Origin: JANPCX01 sp046049865
GTDB lineage: Bacteria > Pseudomonadota > Gammaproteobacteria > Burkholderiales > Burkholderiaceae_C
Reading direction: 5' to 3'
Assembly: GCA_046049865.1 (NCBI GenBank)
Contig: JBJOQO010000002.1
Location: forward strand, 62,001 to 126,000
Length of the DNA: 64,000 nucleotides
Shown here: piece after piece, positions 62,080-64,000 of the stretch
How positions within the stretch are numbered: position 1 is the stretch's first letter
Layout of the letters: each line of letters starts with the position of its first letter
Position numbers and translations under genes: made by a program
Notes under the pieces: generated by a model
The model's input: only the letters and a program-made list of their open reading frames with translations
Databases searched by the model: none
Told to the model about the DNA's origin: nothing

Positions 62080-63360
62080 TCACGACTTTGTGGCGGCCCT
62101 ATTGTCCGTCGCGCCCAACCATGCCAACAGCTGCGCCCCCACTTCGGGGCTGCTCAGCAAAGCCATGTGATTCGTGCGGTAGGCGATGAATGTGGAGGTT
62201 TTGGCGAAGTGCAAACTTCGCGCCGCATCGTCGTGCTGACCGAGTGCGCTGTGCAAGGGCACCAGGCCATCCCCCAGCAACCGCTCCGCGAGCAAACCAC
62301 GTTTTCCAGCGACTGTGCCCGCCACGGCGAAACAGGCCACACCTTCGGGCAGGGGCAGCGCGGTGCGCGGATCGGGCGCGCGGCGAAAACGGTCGCGGCC
62401 CGCCCAGTCTTCGTCCAGCAGCAGTCCGTAACGCAGGTCGGTGATGCCGCTGCTGCGCAGTGTTGCCAAGCGGCTGAAAGGGGCGGTGTAGGCCGTGCTC
62501 GCCAGAATCGTGTCCACCCGATTGCCCGCGCGCTCCAGTGGCGCACCGTGGTGGGGCGTGCCCAGGAAAACGATGGTTTTGAGGTGCGGTGGCCAGCGTT
62601 GGTTGGTTTGTGCTGCGGCGTGCACGCTGCTGCGCATCACGAGTCCGCCCATGCTGTGGGCCAGCACATGGATCTCTTGGAGTGGCACCGGCCAATCGGC
62701 CAGCAAGCGTTCCAGCAACATGGCCAGCTCTTGGCCGTTGCTTGAAATGTGCAGGCCGGTGTTGTATCGCAGCGTGAGCAGTGTGCAATCCCCGGCTTGG
62801 GCCCAGGTTTCGCCATGGTTCACGAGCTGGCCTTGGTGCTCCGTCGTCCACTGCAGGTCGTTCATGCACAGGCCGTGGATCAGCAGCAGTACCCGGGGTC
62901 GGGCCTGCGTGGCTTGGACTGACAGCATGCCATCTTTGTTCCAAAGGGGTTGCCCATTCACCCGCAGCTGCATGCGCGTGGCCAGGGGACTTTGAATTTG
63001 ATGCAGGTGGTCGCCCATGACGCCGTTGAGCGCCGCGAGCACGGCTTCGCGTTCAGGCGAGCCCGGTGCGCTGCCTTCCAAGCGCTCGAGGTGGGGGTGC
63101 AGGCGAGCCAACGCGCTGTCAATGCCTCGGCCCACCGCGAAGGTCAGGCCGTGGATGGCCTTGTAAACCCAGGCCGTCAGTCCTTGTGTGCGCTCGGGTT
63201 GCGCCCTGTTGTGCATGCCAAGCTGGGCCCACACCGATTGATGCACGCCTTCCGCGACCCGTGCGACGCTGTGGACGGCCTGTGTTGCAAGGTTTGCCAC
63301 CGCTCGAACGTCCGATGCCCTGATGTGTTTGGTTTTGGGGGGCGGGGGGCGTCGGGTCAT
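62080..63360 (-). CDS. Alpha/beta-hydrolase, PGAP1/lipase-like
   Basis: The protein has 426 residues. A 150-residue N-terminal helical region of unknown role precedes the alpha/beta-hydrolase core with VLLLIHGLCMN (oxyanion HG) and nucleophile elbow AHSMGGLVMR. A later GTPHHGAPLE motif is shared with GPI-deacylase PGAP1-like esterases. No signal peptide is evident. The substrate is unknown. Confidence 0.82.
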   Translation of the reverse strand: MTRRPPPPKTKHIRASDVRAVANLATQAVHSVARVAEGVHQSVWAQLGMHNRAQPERTQGLTAWVYKAIHGLTFAVGRGIDSALARLHPHLERLEGSAPGSPEREAVLAALNGVMGDHLHQIQSPLATRMQLRVNGQPLWNKDGMLSVQATQARPRVLLLIHGLCMNDLQWTTEHQGQLVNHGETWAQAGDCTLLTLRYNTGLHISSNGQELAMLLERLLADWPVPLQEIHVLAHSMGGLVMRSSVHAAAQTNQRWPPHLKTIVFLGTPHHGAPLERAGNRVDTILASTAYTAPFSRLATLRSSGITDLRYGLLLDEDWAGRDRFRRAPDPRTALPLPEGVACFAVAGTVAGKRGLLAERLLGDGLVPLHSALGQHDDAARSLHFAKTSTFIAYRTNHMALLSSPEVGAQLLAWLGATDNRAATKS

Positions 63361-63525
63361 GGTTTGGCCTCAAAGCGGATCGTGTCAGCCTGATGATGCC
63401 TTGAGAAAACGCTGGGCTGGTGCCAAGTTTTCTCGGCCCCACGGGCTAGGAAGTGGGCCCTTCAGGTGCTGGTGGGTGTGCGCCAAGCGACAGCGCTGCG
63501 GGCGCCCATGACGTTGAAGCTGCAT

Positions 63526-63999
63526 TCAGGAGCGCAGCATGTACAGGGTTTCAGCCAAAGGAAAGGTATGGAACAAGTAGGCCAATACGCCAGCACAAAG
63601 CAGCAGGCTGGCCACGGCAGCCAGGCCGTGCCAAAGGGCTTGTTTCTGTGCAGGCGGGCCGTTGAGCCGCCGTGTTGCGCGCAGCACGGGGTAACCCGGC
63701 GGCGGGAAACAGTTTGCTTTTCGAATGCGCCATGCCATGGTGGCCAGCCAGGCGGCGGTGATGAGGCCGGTCAAGCCTAAAAGTGAAATCACACCTATCA
63801 CGAACCAGGCTGTGCGCAATGCGCGTTCATCTGCCGAGGCCGCGCTGTCGGTCAACCAGGCGGTCAACCACGGCTGCCCCCAGAGGTAGCCCAGAAACAT
63901 CAGCACCAAACAAAACGATCCCAGCGCCAGCGCCCACTGCTGATGCTGGCGTTGGGCTTGAACCACGACGGTGTCGGGCGCTGTGGCGGGCATGTCCAT
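63526..63999 (-). CDS. Small membrane protein, unknown
   Basis: The protein has up to 157 residues with three membrane helices (about 22-42, 63-87 and 123-146). An MDM start lies two bases from the window edge, so the gene could begin further upstream. I do not recognise the family. It is codirectional with the hydrolase but separated by 165 bases. Confidence 0.55.
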   Translation of the reverse strand: MDMPATAPDTVVVQAQRQHQQWALALGSFCLVLMFLGYLWGQPWLTAWLTDSAASADERALRTAWFVIGVISLLGLTGLITAAWLATMAWRIRKANCFPPPGYPVLRATRRLNGPPAQKQALWHGLAAVASLLLCAGVLAYLFHTFPLAETLYMLRS

Positions 64000-64000
64000 G

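Noticed and set aside
1..64000. CRISPR arrays, tRNAs, rRNAs, integrases, transposases
   Set aside because: No regularly spaced repeats, cloverleaf, rRNA segments or recombinase motifs were seen in the window.

Overview
This 64 kb window looks like a chromosomal segment of a betaproteobacterium of the order Burkholderiales, most likely family Comamonadaceae. The evidence is the high-GC coding style, the set and order of housekeeping genes (glyA with nrdR, gspLMNDEF, tkt with gapA, murU with pepP, ubiD) and dispersed hairpin repeats typical of that group. I saw no rRNA, tRNA, CRISPR array, integrase, transposase or prophage. The genus is not claimed. GC and codon statistics were judged by eye, not computed.

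Layout. 1-851: left-truncated PHB depolymerase, divergent from a histone-H1-like small protein gene. 1.6-4.9 kb: three-gene exporter (HlyD-type adaptor, FtsX-type permease, ATPase). 5-7.2 kb: glycine-zipper lipoprotein, cytoplasmic trypsin-like protease, class V aminotransferase. 7.2-7.4 kb: a 166-bp palindrome. 7.5-18.9 kb: a signalling region with a hybrid histidine kinase, then a chemosensory operon (MCP, cheY, STAS, cheA, MCP, cheW, cheR) and an HTH-receiver protein. 19-24 kb: ubiD, a lytic transglycosylase with a long leader, a ZTP riboswitch ahead of glyA, and nrdR. 24-32.2 kb: type II secretion genes gspL-M-N-D-E-F on the minus strand, with a 631-bp repeat-filled gap between gspE and gspF. 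32.3-36.1 kb: LysR regulator, Asp/Glu racemase and a secreted subtilase with a GlyGly-CTERM-like tail. 36.2-42.1 kb: gapA, tkt, speH, murU, pepP. 42.1-50.7 kb: MCP, three substrate-binding proteins without transport partners, and a DctB/DctD-type two-component system. 51.3-59.7 kb: a minus-strand cluster of FAD oxidoreductase, membrane aminopropyltransferase, a 2-TM protein, DUF350, GNAT, DUF4178 and SPFH-SHOCT. 59.8-64 kb: UbiH-like hydroxylase, CPBP protease, alpha/beta hydrolase and a small membrane protein.

How parts fit together. The CheA of the chemosensory operon carries, between its HPt and catalytic modules, a duplicated motif resembling the MshEN domain that binds c-di-GMP in PilB/GspE-type ATPases. 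This suggests second-messenger input into a chemosensory array. The operon has CheR but no CheB or CheD. The 51-60 kb cluster combines polyamine-type chemistry (aminopropyltransferase, FAD oxidase, possibly a GNAT) with membrane-stress-type proteins (DUF350, SPFH-SHOCT, DUF4178). It is the best candidate here for an under-described system; SpeH at 39.5 kb could supply its decarboxylated SAM. The T2SS genes and the subtilase plausibly form a secretion machine and substrate, but the pseudopilin genes are not in the window.
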